Source: Cohnella phaseoli
GTDB taxonomy: Bacteria; Bacillota; Bacilli; Paenibacillales; Paenibacillaceae
DNA length: 64,000 nucleotides
Reading direction: 5' to 3'
Assembly: GCF_003386235.1 (NCBI RefSeq)
Contig: NZ_QRDZ01000039.1
Span: 1-64,000 of the forward strand
In this document: piece after piece, positions 1 to 9,259 of the stretch
How positions within the stretch are numbered: position 1 is the stretch's first letter
Layout of the letters: each line of letters begins with the position of its first letter
Made by a program: the position numbers and the translations under genes
The notes under the pieces: generated by a model
Database searches by the model: none
Told to the model about the DNA's origin: nothing
The model's input: the letters and a program-made list of their open reading frames with translations, nothing else

Positions 1-98
1 CCTCATCAGGAGCAAGCTCCATCAGAGATCCGCTCGACTTGCATGTATTAGGCACGCCGCCAGCGTTCGTCCTGAGCCAGGATCAAACTCTCCATAAT
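1..98 (-). rRNA. rrs: 16S rRNA, 5' end only
   Basis: The reverse complement contains the universal 16S start: AGAGTTTGATCCTGGCTCAG, then GACGAACGCTGGCGGCGTG and the CTAATACATGCAAGTCGA stretch. Only about the first 98 nucleotides are present; the gene runs leftward out of the window. The mature 5' end is placed by analogy with Bacillus, a few bases before the GGAGAGTTTG motif, so it may be off by several bases. The variable bases after CAAGTCGAGCGGA are compatible with Paenibacillaceae but too short to name a genus. Confidence 0.97.
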
Positions 99-190
99 AG
101 AGAGCCAGAAGGCTCATTACTTTATTGCTGGTTTGCCTTCCGACGACCGAAGCCGTCTTCCGACGTTTTTGTTTCTTACGCTCAATGTTC

Positions 191-205
191 AGTTTTCAAA
201 GAACA
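191..205 (-). promoter_or_regulatory. rRNA leader boxA antitermination site
   Basis: On the minus strand this reads TTTGAAAACT preceded by GTTCT, the boxA-type motif of Bacillus rrn leaders, about 95 nt before 16S. It should load the Nus complex on the rRNA transcript. A GC-rich stem between it and 16S (about 135-165) fits the usual processing stem. Confidence 0.7.
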
Positions 206-251
206 ATCGGTGTTTCTTTTATCTCGTCGCCGCGTTAACAGCGACCTTTAT

Positions 252-281
252 AATATATCACAACCGGAACCTTCGATGCAA
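252..281 (-). promoter_or_regulatory. rRNA promoter P2
   Basis: On the minus strand, TTGCAT, an 18-bp spacer and TATATT. This is the 16S-proximal member of a tandem pair, the arrangement usual for Bacillus rrn operons. The gap 99-426 holds only these promoters and the leader; no gene was seen. Confidence 0.6.
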
Positions 282-358
282 GCATTATTTTTAATTTTGT
301 TTGCATTTCTTTTTTCCTGCCGTGTCCGCTTCGTAGTGCTTTTTCGGCGGCGAGATAT

Positions 359-388
359 AATTTATCACAGATACAATAGGCAAGTCAA
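359..388 (-). promoter_or_regulatory. rRNA promoter P1
   Basis: On the minus strand, TTGACT followed after 17 or 18 bp by ATAAAT or TAAATT, in an A/T-rich stretch (340-426). Upstream A-tracts (GAAAAAACC, CAAAAAATG) resemble an UP element. Transcription would enter the 16S gene leftward. Confidence 0.55.
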
Positions 389-426
389 CGGTTTTTTCGA
401 CATTTTTTGAATTTCTTTTTACAGGC

Positions 427-1305
427 TTATGCGGACGTATATTTGAGCTCCAGAATACCGTTCGCACGCGAAGGAGAAGGCTTGGCAATCTCGCGAATAC
501 AGCCCCGGTTTACGAGCCTGTATAATAGAACGGACAATTCCAGCGATAGCCCCGCCAAATCGGGATGCCGCATGAGCTCGGCAATCGTCCACGCCTCTTC
601 GCGGCTTGCAACCAGCCGAATCAATAGCGCGCAGCTCGTCTCCATTTTATTCATTATAGAAAACTCGCAAGCAAGCAGAACGAGCTCGACTCGTTGCTCC
701 AGCGTTTCGGGACTTGCCGTCAGCTCTTCGAACAGCTTGTAAATCCCCGGATTCACGGTGCGCATTTGTTCCCATACCGTCAGCTCGGGATGCATTCCCG
801 CTTCCACAAGCGCGATATGAGCCCAATAATGAAGACAAGCGAGAACATTGGAATAGGCATCCAGAACTTGACCGTCCTTAAGATCCTGCTTCGCCTGCTG
901 GTATGCCCGGACGAAACGCGAAAATTCGCTTAGCAGCTTCTGCTCCATAATGAGAGGAGACCAATTCATAAGCCGGCTGCGCAAATCGCTCAAATATCCG
1001 TCGCGATCGACCACGATTTCCCCGTGCATGAGCCAATAAGCGCTTCCCCGGTTGGAGCTTCCTACGATCCAGCTCTCCAGCTGCTCCCGAGAAACTCGGC
1101 GAACCTGAACGCGCTCGTTGTCCCACAGCCAATGCTCAATCTCTCTGTCGGAAGCTTCGCCTTCCTTTACGATGAGTACAAGACGATCAAGTCCGTCCAG
1201 TCTCGTTTGCTGAGAGAACGGTTTTGCAATCAGCAGAAGATTCGTCGTTCCTTCCTCCGCCGCCAATCTTGAGATATCGAACCCCAGCTTGCCCGCCTGC
1301 GCCAC
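427..1305 (-). CDS. ygxA: YgxA-like nucleotidyltransferase-fold protein
   Basis: 292 residues. Length, helical C-terminal half and position directly upstream of a 16S rRNA gene and next to ygzB match B. subtilis ygxA, a protein with a degenerate nucleotidyltransferase-like domain. The N-terminal half (about 1-120) is alpha/beta and would carry the NT-like fold; residues 120-290 are helix-rich. I see no clear GS...DxD motif, so catalysis is doubtful and the biological role is unknown. The start is GTG, preceded by AGAGGTG at good spacing. It lies leftward upstream of the rRNA promoters, in the same direction. Confidence 0.75.
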   Translation of the reverse strand: MAQAGKLGFDISRLAAEEGTTNLLLIAKPFSQQTRLDGLDRLVLIVKEGEASDREIEHWLWDNERVQVRRVSREQLESWIVGSSNRGSAYWLMHGEIVVDRDGYLSDLRSRLMNWSPLIMEQKLLSEFSRFVRAYQQAKQDLKDGQVLDAYSNVLACLHYWAHIALVEAGMHPELTVWEQMRTVNPGIYKLFEELTASPETLEQRVELVLLACEFSIMNKMETSCALLIRLVASREEAWTIAELMRHPDLAGLSLELSVLLYRLVNRGCIREIAKPSPSRANGILELKYTSA

Positions 1306-1506
1306 GTTATCACACCTCTGCTCTAATTCCAGCTCGAATCGCGGCGTCCTAAGGTGGTTTGGCCGTACGATGTGAGCTATAATAAAATTGCAAGTATGCT
1401 CTAGTTCTACAACGCAGGCCCGCTTTCCTGCTTAGCGGCGTATTCAAATTGCAATGCTGCGTCAGGAATGGGGCCATGCTTTATTAAAAAGACGGAGGAT
1501 TGCAAT

Positions 1507-1881
1507 ATGAAGTGGAAAGCCAGCAAAATATCGACGATGAGAACATGGGCGCTGCTGCTTGTTATGATCGGGATGGGCATCATGGTTTTCGGGACAAGCG
1601 GCATCCTGATGTTCGGAGAAGTCGGCAAAATCATCGCGGCCGTCTTCATGGTGTTCGGTATCATCAGTTGTTTTATCAGCATGGGGATGTACTTCTATAT
1701 CGGCATGCTGTCGACAAGCGCGCCGGTGCTTGAATGTCCGGAATGCGGCAAGAACACGAAAGTGCTCGGTACGACGGACCGCTGCATGTACTGTCATACG
1801 ATTTTGACATGGGACCCGAAGCAAGCGACGGAAAAGCCGACGGACAGCGGCAGCGAAGTCCCTTTGCAGTCGCAGTCGTGA
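1507..1881 (+). CDS. ygzB: YgzB-like membrane protein with zinc ribbon
   Basis: 124 residues from ATG 1507, chosen because GGAGGA lies 7 nt upstream; an upstream in-frame ATG (1468) lacks such a site. Two hydrophobic segments (about residues 10-35 and 40-65) are followed by a CPECGK...CMYCHT zinc-ribbon pair in the C-terminal third. This architecture and the divergent neighbour ygxA match the DUF2614/YgzB family of Bacillales. It is probably an inner-membrane protein with a cytoplasmic metal site. Function is not established. It ends at a strong shared terminator. Confidence 0.8.
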   Translation: MKWKASKISTMRTWALLLVMIGMGIMVFGTSGILMFGEVGKIIAAVFMVFGIISCFISMGMYFYIGMLSTSAPVLECPECGKNTKVLGTTDRCMYCHTILTWDPKQATEKPTDSGSEVPLQSQS

Positions 1882-1907
1882 TTAATTCCCCACAAGAACT
1901 GCCATCT

Positions 1908-1952
1908 AAAAAAACGGCTCTTAGGATTCCACCTAAGAAGCCGTTTTTTTTA
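1908..1952. terminator. Bidirectional rho-independent terminator
   Basis: An A7 run, a perfect CGGCTCTTAGG / CCTAAGAAGCCG-type stem with a short loop, then T8. It works in both directions and separates ygzB (+) from the convergent AraC-type regulator (-). Confidence 0.9.
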
Positions 1953-1967
1953 ATACCGATCGCGTCC

Positions 1968-4298
1968 TCACTTCCCCATATTGCTGCGGTATTCGCTCGG
2001 CGTAATCCCTTCCTTCGCCTTGAACGCTCGAATGAACGTATTGCGGTTGTTGAAGCCCACCGTCTCCCAAATATCGCCGATCTTGCGATCCGAGCCCGCG
2101 AGCAGCTCCTTCGCCTTGCGGATTCGCAAATCGAGCAAATACTCTTGAAAACCGACGCCCAGCTCCCGCTTGAGCAGTCGGGACATATATTGCGGAGAAG
2201 TTTTATACTTGCCGGCCAGCAGCTCCAGATGAATGTCCTCATGGTAATGCTCGTCAATGAAAGCCTTGAACGCGCCCACATCGAATTTGGCGTTTCCTCC
2301 GGCGACGGCCCCGACGACACTGTCGAAAAACGCGAGCACGGCTTCCGCGATCTCGTCCGCCGACCAAGAGTCGTTGGACAAAATAAAATCGGTATACGCT
2401 CTGCCGGCCTCTTCCTCCAGCTCCTTGTCCCTCATCTTCAGCGCTTGAAGGCCAATTGAGTAAAATCTCATATACAGCTCGCGCATCAGCGGTGCGGAGA
2501 TACCGGAGGACACGTTGCGATCGATCGTATTTTCGACCAGCTCGCGAAGCTCTTCCTTGCGGCCGGATAACGCCAAATTGAATAGCCGGTTCTCCTCTTC
2601 CTTGTCCAGCAAATATCTTTTCGCTTCCGCCTCCTCGTCCGATTCCGCAAAAGCATACACGCGTTTGCCGTCAAACGGAGAGATGCGCCACAGCGCCTTC
2701 ATCGCTTCGACGTAGGAGCGCCGCATGCCGCCGTAGCCTGCATGAACGCCGCCGATGCCCGCATGAACCCGCAGAAAATCCTCATCCCTGCGGAACAAAT
2801 CCACCACTTCCGCGCAATAGCGCTCGTACAGCTCCCGTTCCACTCCTTCCGGAACGTTGGCGAGCAGTGCAATCAAATGAACGTCCATCTCCAGCAAATA
2901 CGCCGGGTAGTCGCCGGGCAGCAGCGATTTTAGCAGCTTAACGAGCATATGAGACGAATCGTTCCTGAACGTCTCGTCGAACGTATCGTAGAAAGGCTTG
3001 CGAAAATTAAATTGAAACACAGCGATCATAAAGCTGCCGTGCTCGAACTTAAAACCGCTTCGGGCGGGAGACATTTCTGCTCCGGCATCGTCGTACAGAT
3101 AGTTGTATTTCAGCATTTTCACCAGAAACTGCTCGTTCGCAAGCGGCAGAGCATAGGAAAGCTGCTGATTCAGCGATTGGACGCTGCTCATGATTCGGCC
3201 GATCTCGTCGTCCAAATATTCGAACTCGTTCATAGGTTGCTTGCCCTTCGAATGAGGTCCGCTCAGACGATCGACAAGCGACTTGATCGGGGCGTACAGA
3301 TTTTTACTGAACGCAACGGATAGGATCAGCGACAGCAATAGCGTAAACGCCGCCGAAATAATCCGCAAATTTTCCAGATTGCTTAAGCTGCTGCGAATAT
3401 CATTTTCCGGCACGCCTACGATCATCACAACGTCATTATAGAAGAAACTCGTATTGAGCGTAATCACTCGCATTTTCTGCTTCTTGTAGATCGCCTGCTC
3501 GGAAGCGCCGCCTTCGCTCAAACTTTCCTTCATAAAAGCCTGCAAATCCGGATCGCTCGTAAAGCCATTCTCCGAGGAGGCCAGCATCGTTCCGTTCTTG
3601 TCGGCAATAAATAAAATACTGCCCGGAGTAAGTTTATAGTTTTGCAGCAACTGGACGATGGGCTGAACGTTCAAATTAATGACGTACAGATTGTTCGACC
3701 AGTATTCGGCGATCTTGGACTGAACAATCGGGATAACCACCTTGCCTACATTACGATCCGAGCCTCCCAGCTCCGAAGGAGGAAAGATCGAGAACAGCTT
3801 GTACCCCGACGTATACGACTTCCAGAACGCGGCGGGATACTCCTCAAACCGATACACACTATCGAAAAAATAAGAGGCCGAGTACGTCCCTTCGTTGCTG
3901 ATGATCAGATCGTCTTTGCGCTTATAGATGTATGCCCCGTCGATCGAGGAGTCGATATATTTGATTCTGGCCAGCGAGCGGACGGTCTGGCTGATATCCG
4001 CATATTTCGCATTGCCCTCCTCCCCTTCCCCCGAGAACACGCTTAATGCGCTCGGATCGAGCGACAGCAGAAAATTGGATTGGTAAATCCCTTCGAACAG
4101 ACGGTTCAGAGAGGAAGCGACATTGGCCAGCGAGCTGTCGTAATTCGTCTCGATCCGGTCTCTCACATACTGCAAATACATATTGTAGGTCACAAAATTA
4201 ATCACTTGAATCAGCACCGAAATCGAAACAAACAGGATGATAAAACGAAAAAACATGCTTCGAAAGCTGACCCTCCGAAACTTCGCAAGCCACGTCAT
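1968..4298 (-). CDS. Membrane-anchored AraC-family sensor regulator (YesS type)
   Basis: 776 residues from ATG 4298, chosen because GAGGAGGGGGAGG sits just upstream; the longer frame starting at 4334 has no better site. A transmembrane helix near residues 15-37, an extracytoplasmic sensor region up to about 285, a second helix (about 285-310), a cytoplasmic middle region, and two AraC helix-turn-helix motifs in the last 100 residues (...LAGKYKTSPQYMSRLLK... and ...VGFNNRNTFIRAFK...). There is no kinase domain, so it would sense a sugar directly and bind DNA, as YesS-type regulators do. It is divergent from the adjacent sugar transporter, its likely target. Confidence 0.88.
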   Translation of the reverse strand: MTWLAKFRRVSFRSMFFRFIILFVSISVLIQVINFVTYNMYLQYVRDRIETNYDSSLANVASSLNRLFEGIYQSNFLLSLDPSALSVFSGEGEEGNAKYADISQTVRSLARIKYIDSSIDGAYIYKRKDDLIISNEGTYSASYFFDSVYRFEEYPAAFWKSYTSGYKLFSIFPPSELGGSDRNVGKVVIPIVQSKIAEYWSNNLYVINLNVQPIVQLLQNYKLTPGSILFIADKNGTMLASSENGFTSDPDLQAFMKESLSEGGASEQAIYKKQKMRVITLNTSFFYNDVVMIVGVPENDIRSSLSNLENLRIISAAFTLLLSLILSVAFSKNLYAPIKSLVDRLSGPHSKGKQPMNEFEYLDDEIGRIMSSVQSLNQQLSYALPLANEQFLVKMLKYNYLYDDAGAEMSPARSGFKFEHGSFMIAVFQFNFRKPFYDTFDETFRNDSSHMLVKLLKSLLPGDYPAYLLEMDVHLIALLANVPEGVERELYERYCAEVVDLFRRDEDFLRVHAGIGGVHAGYGGMRRSYVEAMKALWRISPFDGKRVYAFAESDEEAEAKRYLLDKEEENRLFNLALSGRKEELRELVENTIDRNVSSGISAPLMRELYMRFYSIGLQALKMRDKELEEEAGRAYTDFILSNDSWSADEIAEAVLAFFDSVVGAVAGGNAKFDVGAFKAFIDEHYHEDIHLELLAGKYKTSPQYMSRLLKRELGVGFQEYLLDLRIRKAKELLAGSDRKIGDIWETVGFNNRNTFIRAFKAKEGITPSEYRSNMGK

Positions 4299-4414
4299 TG
4301 TCCTCCCCCTCCTCTCTGCCCCGATTGCGCGCAAGCCCTAGAAACAAAGGGTATTATGTCCGGCGCGTAACGTCAATAACCCCAAGACGAACAATGACAA
4401 CTAGGTAGAAAAGT

Positions 4415-4461
4415 GTGACAAAGTCTCTTTTTGTGACTTGCGATAAGTCGAGAAACGTGAC
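4415..4461. promoter_or_regulatory. Three GTGAC direct repeats in a divergent control region
   Basis: GTGAC occurs at 4415, 4433 and 4457 inside the 247-bp gap between the AraC-type regulator and the permease operon. AraC proteins often bind direct repeats, so this is a candidate operator. An ACGACTTTGGCCGTAGTCGT hairpin follows at about 4468-4487. No convincing promoter was found. Confidence 0.3.
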
Positions 4462-4545
4462 AGGAGTACGACTTTGGCCGTAGTCGTCCCCCGCCTCTCC
4501 GTGCTTGGATAAAGGTAGATCACTTGAAGGAGGTGGAGGGCGCGA

Positions 4546-5442
4546 ATGAGCCCCTACTTAAAACGTTACTGGCCTTACTATTTCATGCTTGCGCTCCCGA
4601 TCGCCTATTTCCTTATCTTCCGTTACGGACCGATCGTCGGCAACGTGCTTGCATTTCGAAGATACGTCCCCGGCGGGTCTATGTACGGCGAGGAATGGGT
4701 GGGATTGCGTTATTTCCGCATGTTCTGGCACGATCCGTCCTTCTGGGCGGCCTTCCAGAACTCGCTCGTGCTCAGCGTGCTTAATCTGGCGATCACGTTC
4801 ACGCTTCCGATTATATTCGCGCTGCTGCTGAACGAGATTTTGAGCAAAAAAATCAAGACGGTTATCCAGACTATCTCCTACTTTCCCAACTTCGTCGCCG
4901 TCGTGGTCGTCGTGGGCATACTGAAGGAAATTCTGTCGCCTACGACCGGTGTCGTTAATCAACTGCTGGGACAATTGGGCATCGACCCGATTTTCTTCGT
5001 CAACGAGCCTGCTTGGTTCCGCACGATCTACATCGGGTCGGACATCTGGCAGTTTATGGGGTGGAACGCGATTATCTATACGGCCGCGCTCGCCTCGGTA
5101 GATCAGCAGCTATACGAAGCCGCCGAGATGGACGGCGCGGGCCGCTGGCGCCAGACGTTCAGCGTGACGATTCCGCAGATTTTGCCGACGATCTCCGTCG
5201 TGCTCATTATCTCGCTCGGCTCCATGCTTACGCTCGGCTTCGAGAAGGTGCTGCTTCTGTACACGCCAAGCAACTCCTCGACAAGCGACATTATCGACAC
5301 GTTTGTCTTCCGCATGGGTCTGCAAAACAACAACTATAGCTATGCCACGGCTGTCGGCCTGTTCGGCGGTCTCATCGGACTGATGCTCGTCTCCGCGGGC
5401 AACTACATCTCTCGCAAAATATCCGGCTTCTCGCTGTACTAG
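4546..5442 (+). CDS. Sugar ABC transporter permease (LplB/UgpA type)
   Basis: 298 residues, about six membrane segments, with the EAA loop near residues 195-215 (EAAEMDGAGRWRQTFSVTIP) that contacts the ATPase. It is one of two permeases of a CUT1-type importer. The ATG has GAAGGAGGTGG upstream. The next permease starts 18 bp after its stop, so the two are co-transcribed. No ATP-binding subunit is encoded nearby; in Bacillales such importers usually share an MsmX-type ATPase. The substrate cannot be read from sequence; oligosaccharides or complex sugars are typical. Confidence 0.9.
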   Translation: MSPYLKRYWPYYFMLALPIAYFLIFRYGPIVGNVLAFRRYVPGGSMYGEEWVGLRYFRMFWHDPSFWAAFQNSLVLSVLNLAITFTLPIIFALLLNEILSKKIKTVIQTISYFPNFVAVVVVVGILKEILSPTTGVVNQLLGQLGIDPIFFVNEPAWFRTIYIGSDIWQFMGWNAIIYTAALASVDQQLYEAAEMDGAGRWRQTFSVTIPQILPTISVVLIISLGSMLTLGFEKVLLLYTPSNSSTSDIIDTFVFRMGLQNNNYSYATAVGLFGGLIGLMLVSAGNYISRKISGFSLY

Positions 5443-5459
5443 CCAGAAAGGAGAATACT

Positions 5460-6338
5460 ATGCTCTATCGTCGAACTGCCGGCTTTCGCTGGTTTATGAC
5501 CGCCAACGCGCTTATGATGCTGGGCATCTCAGCTTCGATTCTGATCCCGTTTCTTCATCTGCTGGCCGTGTCGCTCAGCGATTCGGGTCCCGTCGTCGGA
5601 GGCCGGGTCGGCTTATGGCCGCAAGGCTTTAATCTGGACGCCTACATTCGTGTGTTTCAGCATCCGAGCATCGCGTCCGGCTTCCGCAACTCGATTTTTC
5701 AGACGTCGCTCGGCACGGCTATCGGCCTGTTTATGCTGACGATCTGCGCGTACCCGCTCTCCAAGCGCCTGCTCAAGGGACGCAAATATTTGATCCTGTT
5801 CATCATGTTTACGATGTTTTTCAGCGGCGGTCTGATTCCGACATATATGCTCGTGAAAAGTTTGGGGCTCATCGACACCATCTGGGCGATCGTTCTCCCC
5901 TTCAGCATTACGCCTTATTATTTGCTGCTGATGATGACTTATTTTCAAGGCATTCCCGAGGAAATCGAAGAGTCCGCGATGCTGGACGGCCTGAATCCGT
6001 TCCAGATTCTCGCGCGCATCGTTCTGCCGCTGTCCAAGCCGATTCTGGCCGCCATCACGCTGTTTTTGCTCGTGTATTACTGGAACAACTGGTTTAACTC
6101 GATGATCTATTTGAACAGCACGGACAAGCATCCGGCGATGATGATCGTCCGCAATATTATCGCGGGCTCGGATTTGGCCGGCAACGTCGGCCAGATCGGA
6201 GATACGGACGGAGGCGTCTCCACGGCGTCGCTGAAGGCGGCGGCCATATTGGCTACCACGCTGCCGATCATGCTCGTTTTTCCGTTCACGCAGAAGTATT
6301 TTGCCAAGGGAGTTATGCTCGGCTCTGTCAAAGGCTGA
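5460..6338 (+). CDS. Sugar ABC transporter permease (LplC/YtcP type)
   Basis: 292 residues with six predicted membrane helices and the EAA loop (EESAMLDGLNPFQILARIVL). It is the partner of the preceding permease and is followed by the binding protein, the LplBC-type gene order. GAAAGGAG precedes ATG 5460. It belongs to the same CUT1 family as the second system at 53502-55249 but is clearly a different pair, so the two loci probably import different glycans. Confidence 0.9.
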   Translation: MLYRRTAGFRWFMTANALMMLGISASILIPFLHLLAVSLSDSGPVVGGRVGLWPQGFNLDAYIRVFQHPSIASGFRNSIFQTSLGTAIGLFMLTICAYPLSKRLLKGRKYLILFIMFTMFFSGGLIPTYMLVKSLGLIDTIWAIVLPFSITPYYLLLMMTYFQGIPEEIEESAMLDGLNPFQILARIVLPLSKPILAAITLFLLVYYWNNWFNSMIYLNSTDKHPAMMIVRNIIAGSDLAGNVGQIGDTDGGVSTASLKAAAILATTLPIMLVFPFTQKYFAKGVMLGSVKG

Positions 6339-6408
6339 CTTTCTTTCATTCGCAGGCCACAGCCTGAAAAGCTTTTATATATAATATTCCATAGGGAGGC
6401 AATCGCAA

Positions 6409-8004
6409 ATGACTAAGCTGCAACTAACCAAGTCGCGCACCAACAAAAAAGCGAAACGGCTGGCGGGCGGACTCGCGCTCACGCTGGCGATGACCGCCGT
6501 ATTGTCCGCTTGCTCCGGCTCAAATGAGGGCGGTTCGAAGGCAACCGGAGGAGCATCCGCTTCGGCCGGCGGGACGGAAGGGCCGATCACGATCTCCATG
6601 ATGTACGACGACAACCCCTCTTACCCTTTTAACACATCCTGGCCCGTGTTGGAGCAATTCCAGAAGCTGGCCAACGTCAAGCTGGACATCCAGCCAACGC
6701 CGGACGCCGATTACCAGAACAAGCTCAAAATCGTGCTCAGCTCGGGCTCGGCTCCCGATCTTGTGAGCTACGTCGAGCATCCCGTCTATATGGAGTTCGC
6801 TCAGACCGGCGTTTTCCTGCCGATCAGCGACTATCTCGACAAGCTTCCGAACCTGAAGAAGAGACTCGACCAGTACGGCATAGCCGAAGAGCTCGACAAT
6901 TGGACGTTGAAGGACGGCAAGCTATACGGTCTTCCTTTTATGTTCGAATCGGCCATGTATAACACGGCGCCCGTCATTCGCGTCGATCTGCTGAAAAAGC
7001 ATAACCTGAAAACCCCGACGACGATGGACGAGCTGTACGAGACGCTTAAGAAGCTAAAAGAAGCCGATCCGAAGGGTTACCCGATGGCCAACCTGAACGG
7101 CGCGCTCGGTCTGATCAATCTGTCCGGCGCGGCTTGGGGCATCGGTCCGGCTTATAACGGCTTTATTTTCAACCCGGATGCCGGAAAATTCGAGTATGCC
7201 TACACGAGCGACAACTACAAGCAATTCGTCACGTTCCTGAGCCGCCTGATGAAGGAAGGCTTGGCCGATCCGGAGATTTTCACCTCCAGCACGGATCAGT
7301 GGAAGCAAAAGATGGCGACGGGCCAGAGCGTCTTCACGTATACGTGGATCAGCGAACTCGGCCAGATTAACGCCGACGGCAAGAAGAACGTAGATCCCGA
7401 CTTCGAGCTGGCTCCTCTTCCTCCGATCGCAGGGCCAGGCGGAGTCAAAGGCCCGTCCGCGCAGCGCATCAACTTTGCGTACGTCATCCCGGCGAGCGCG
7501 GCCAATAAGCCGAACTTCGATAAGCTGCTGGAATACGTCAACTGGCTGTACAGCGATGAGGCGGTTAACTTGGGCACTTGGGGCATTCAGGATCAGACGT
7601 TCGTCGAAAAAGACGGCAGCCGCGATTTCACCGATGCGGTGAAAAACAGCGGCAGCATCCAGAAGTCGCTGTGGGATATCGGCGCTTCTAACAACAACTT
7701 CACGACCGTGTTCACATACGATTGGTTCTCCAAGGTGCTTAACAATCCGCTCGTCGATACGCTGACGGCGGAAGCGAACGAGAAGGGCTGGTTCCCTTCC
7801 GTCGCCAAAGTGCCGAAGCTGACTTCCGCCGACAAAGAAGAAGAAACGATGAGAAGCACAACGGTTCACGACTTCTTCCTGCGCGGCCTGGAGCAATTCG
7901 TGTACGGCAAGCTCTCCCCGGAAACCGATTGGGACGGCTATGTGAAGGAAATCAACGATTTCGACAAGCTGCTGGAAATCTATAACGGAACTTTGCAGCC
8001 GTAA
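6409..8004 (+). CDS. Extracellular sugar-binding lipoprotein
   Basis: 531 residues. A basic N-terminus, a hydrophobic stretch and the lipobox VLSAC (Cys about residue 35) show lipid anchoring outside the membrane. A Gly/Ser/Ala-rich linker follows, then a family-1 solute-binding fold typical of LplA-type proteins of about 500-550 residues. It delivers the sugar to the two permeases encoded just upstream (70-bp gap, GGGAGG site). The GW...P and aromatic-rich central part fits a carbohydrate ligand. A palindromic repeat element follows 37 bp after the stop. Confidence 0.9.
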   Translation: MTKLQLTKSRTNKKAKRLAGGLALTLAMTAVLSACSGSNEGGSKATGGASASAGGTEGPITISMMYDDNPSYPFNTSWPVLEQFQKLANVKLDIQPTPDADYQNKLKIVLSSGSAPDLVSYVEHPVYMEFAQTGVFLPISDYLDKLPNLKKRLDQYGIAEELDNWTLKDGKLYGLPFMFESAMYNTAPVIRVDLLKKHNLKTPTTMDELYETLKKLKEADPKGYPMANLNGALGLINLSGAAWGIGPAYNGFIFNPDAGKFEYAYTSDNYKQFVTFLSRLMKEGLADPEIFTSSTDQWKQKMATGQSVFTYTWISELGQINADGKKNVDPDFELAPLPPIAGPGGVKGPSAQRINFAYVIPASAANKPNFDKLLEYVNWLYSDEAVNLGTWGIQDQTFVEKDGSRDFTDAVKNSGSIQKSLWDIGASNNNFTTVFTYDWFSKVLNNPLVDTLTAEANEKGWFPSVAKVPKLTSADKEEETMRSTTVHDFFLRGLEQFVYGKLSPETDWDGYVKEINDFDKLLEIYNGTLQP

Positions 8005-8040
8005 TCAAGCTTGAAACGATGCAAATGCCGGGGCTTTCTC

Positions 8041-8117
8041 GCTAGGGCGTGTCTGCATACTCCGAGCGAAAAGGCGGTGATAGATGCCTCTGAGCGAGTT
8101 TGCAGACACGTCCTAGC
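8041..8117. repeat. Palindromic repeat element, copy 1 (77 bp)
   Basis: The outer arms GCTAGGGCGTGTCTGCA and TGCAGACACGTCCTAGC are inverted repeats with one mismatch. The core contains GCGAAAAGGCGGTGA, AGAT and CCTCTGAGCG. The same arms and core recur at 21032-21133. It sits between the binding-protein gene and the isomerase gene inside the operon, so it is transcribed and would fold into a long hairpin. It could be a small non-autonomous mobile element or an mRNA-stabilising hairpin. Confidence 0.75.
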
Positions 8118-8175
8118 TGCGGGAAGACTTCGGTTTTCTTTGTGGGTCAAGTCAGACAAGAGGAGGACTACCGTT

Positions 8176-9216
8176 ATGAAAGTAGGCATCGAGCTGCACC
8201 ACGGTTATTTGGAAGACGAATATATGCCGATCGGTCAGGTGTTGGAAAAAGCGAAGAAGGACGGCTACGAAGGCGTCTACTACAAATCTCCGATCTATGT
8301 TTCCAAGACGCTGGACGCCGGTGAGCTTAAAGAAGCAGCCGCCTGTGCCGCGGAGCTCGGCCTGTACGTCGACTTTGGAATCGGCCGGGTCAATCCGTTC
8401 AATACGTCGGAATCTCCGGAAATTTGGCTGCTGGGCGGAGGAGATTACAAGCTGGCCGTGGAGAAACAGATTCAAGCCGCTGCCCTGATGGGAGCCAAGG
8501 AGCTGATTGGCGTTACGGCAGGCTGGCGGGGCGGGCATTCCGGCTATTTCGTCAACGATCGTTTCAGAACGGACGTGACCTGGGAGGAGCAATTGGAAGC
8601 GACGACGCGTTTCCTGAAACGTCTTGCCCCGGTTTTGCGCGACAGCGGCTCCCGCATTAACTTGGAGACGCACGAAGAGATCACCTCCTACGAAGTGCTG
8701 CGAATGATCGAGGAAGTCGGCGAGGACGTGCTTGGCGTCGCCTTCGATACGGCCAACGTGTTCGCGCGCGCCGAGGACCCGGTCGCGGTCGCCCGCCGAG
8801 CCGCTCCTTACATCCATCAGTTTCATGCCAAGGACGTCATTCTTTATTTTTCGGAAAACGGTCTTGTGCGGCAGTTGAAGGCTTCCGGTCAAGGCGTGGT
8901 CGATTATCGGGCTATTTTCGCCGAGATTGCCAAGTTCAACCCGAGCCTGCACGTGCAAGTGGAGGATCATAAAGGCTTGATGCACATGGACATCTACCGC
9001 GAGGAATGGCGGTCCGTCCATCCCGACCTTAGCCTGTCGGAGGTCGCCGAGCTTGTTCGTCTGGCGACGGTCTGCGAACGCCGAATCGCGGCAGGCGAGC
9101 TGATGGCCCCTGACGCTTACGAGGCGCTCAGCTATTGGGACGAAATGGACGAACGGCTGGATTCCTCGCGGCAGTTCTTGCAAAACACGCTACGGGATAT
9201 GGGGCTGACGGACTGA
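8176..9216 (+). CDS. Sugar phosphate isomerase/epimerase family (TIM barrel)
   Basis: 346 residues from ATG 8176, preceded by AGGAGGA; the open frame extends upstream to 8011, but that part is the repeat element. An AP-endonuclease-2/xylose-isomerase-like TIM barrel: metal-binding-type segments ...NLETHEEIT..., ...VAFDTANVFA..., ...HQFHAKDV... and ...VQVEDHKG supply the usual Glu, Asp, His and Glu ligands. It probably isomerises or epimerises a keto-sugar made from the imported glycan, in the cytoplasm. The exact substrate is unknown. It sits in one operon with the transporter and the deacetylase. Confidence 0.8.
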   Translation: MKVGIELHHGYLEDEYMPIGQVLEKAKKDGYEGVYYKSPIYVSKTLDAGELKEAAACAAELGLYVDFGIGRVNPFNTSESPEIWLLGGGDYKLAVEKQIQAAALMGAKELIGVTAGWRGGHSGYFVNDRFRTDVTWEEQLEATTRFLKRLAPVLRDSGSRINLETHEEITSYEVLRMIEEVGEDVLGVAFDTANVFARAEDPVAVARRAAPYIHQFHAKDVILYFSENGLVRQLKASGQGVVDYRAIFAEIAKFNPSLHVQVEDHKGLMHMDIYREEWRSVHPDLSLSEVAELVRLATVCERRIAAGELMAPDAYEALSYWDEMDERLDSSRQFLQNTLRDMGLTD

Positions 9217-9259
9217 CGAGTTAATAGCTCGAAGAAAAAGATAAATGGAGGAGTTCAGG

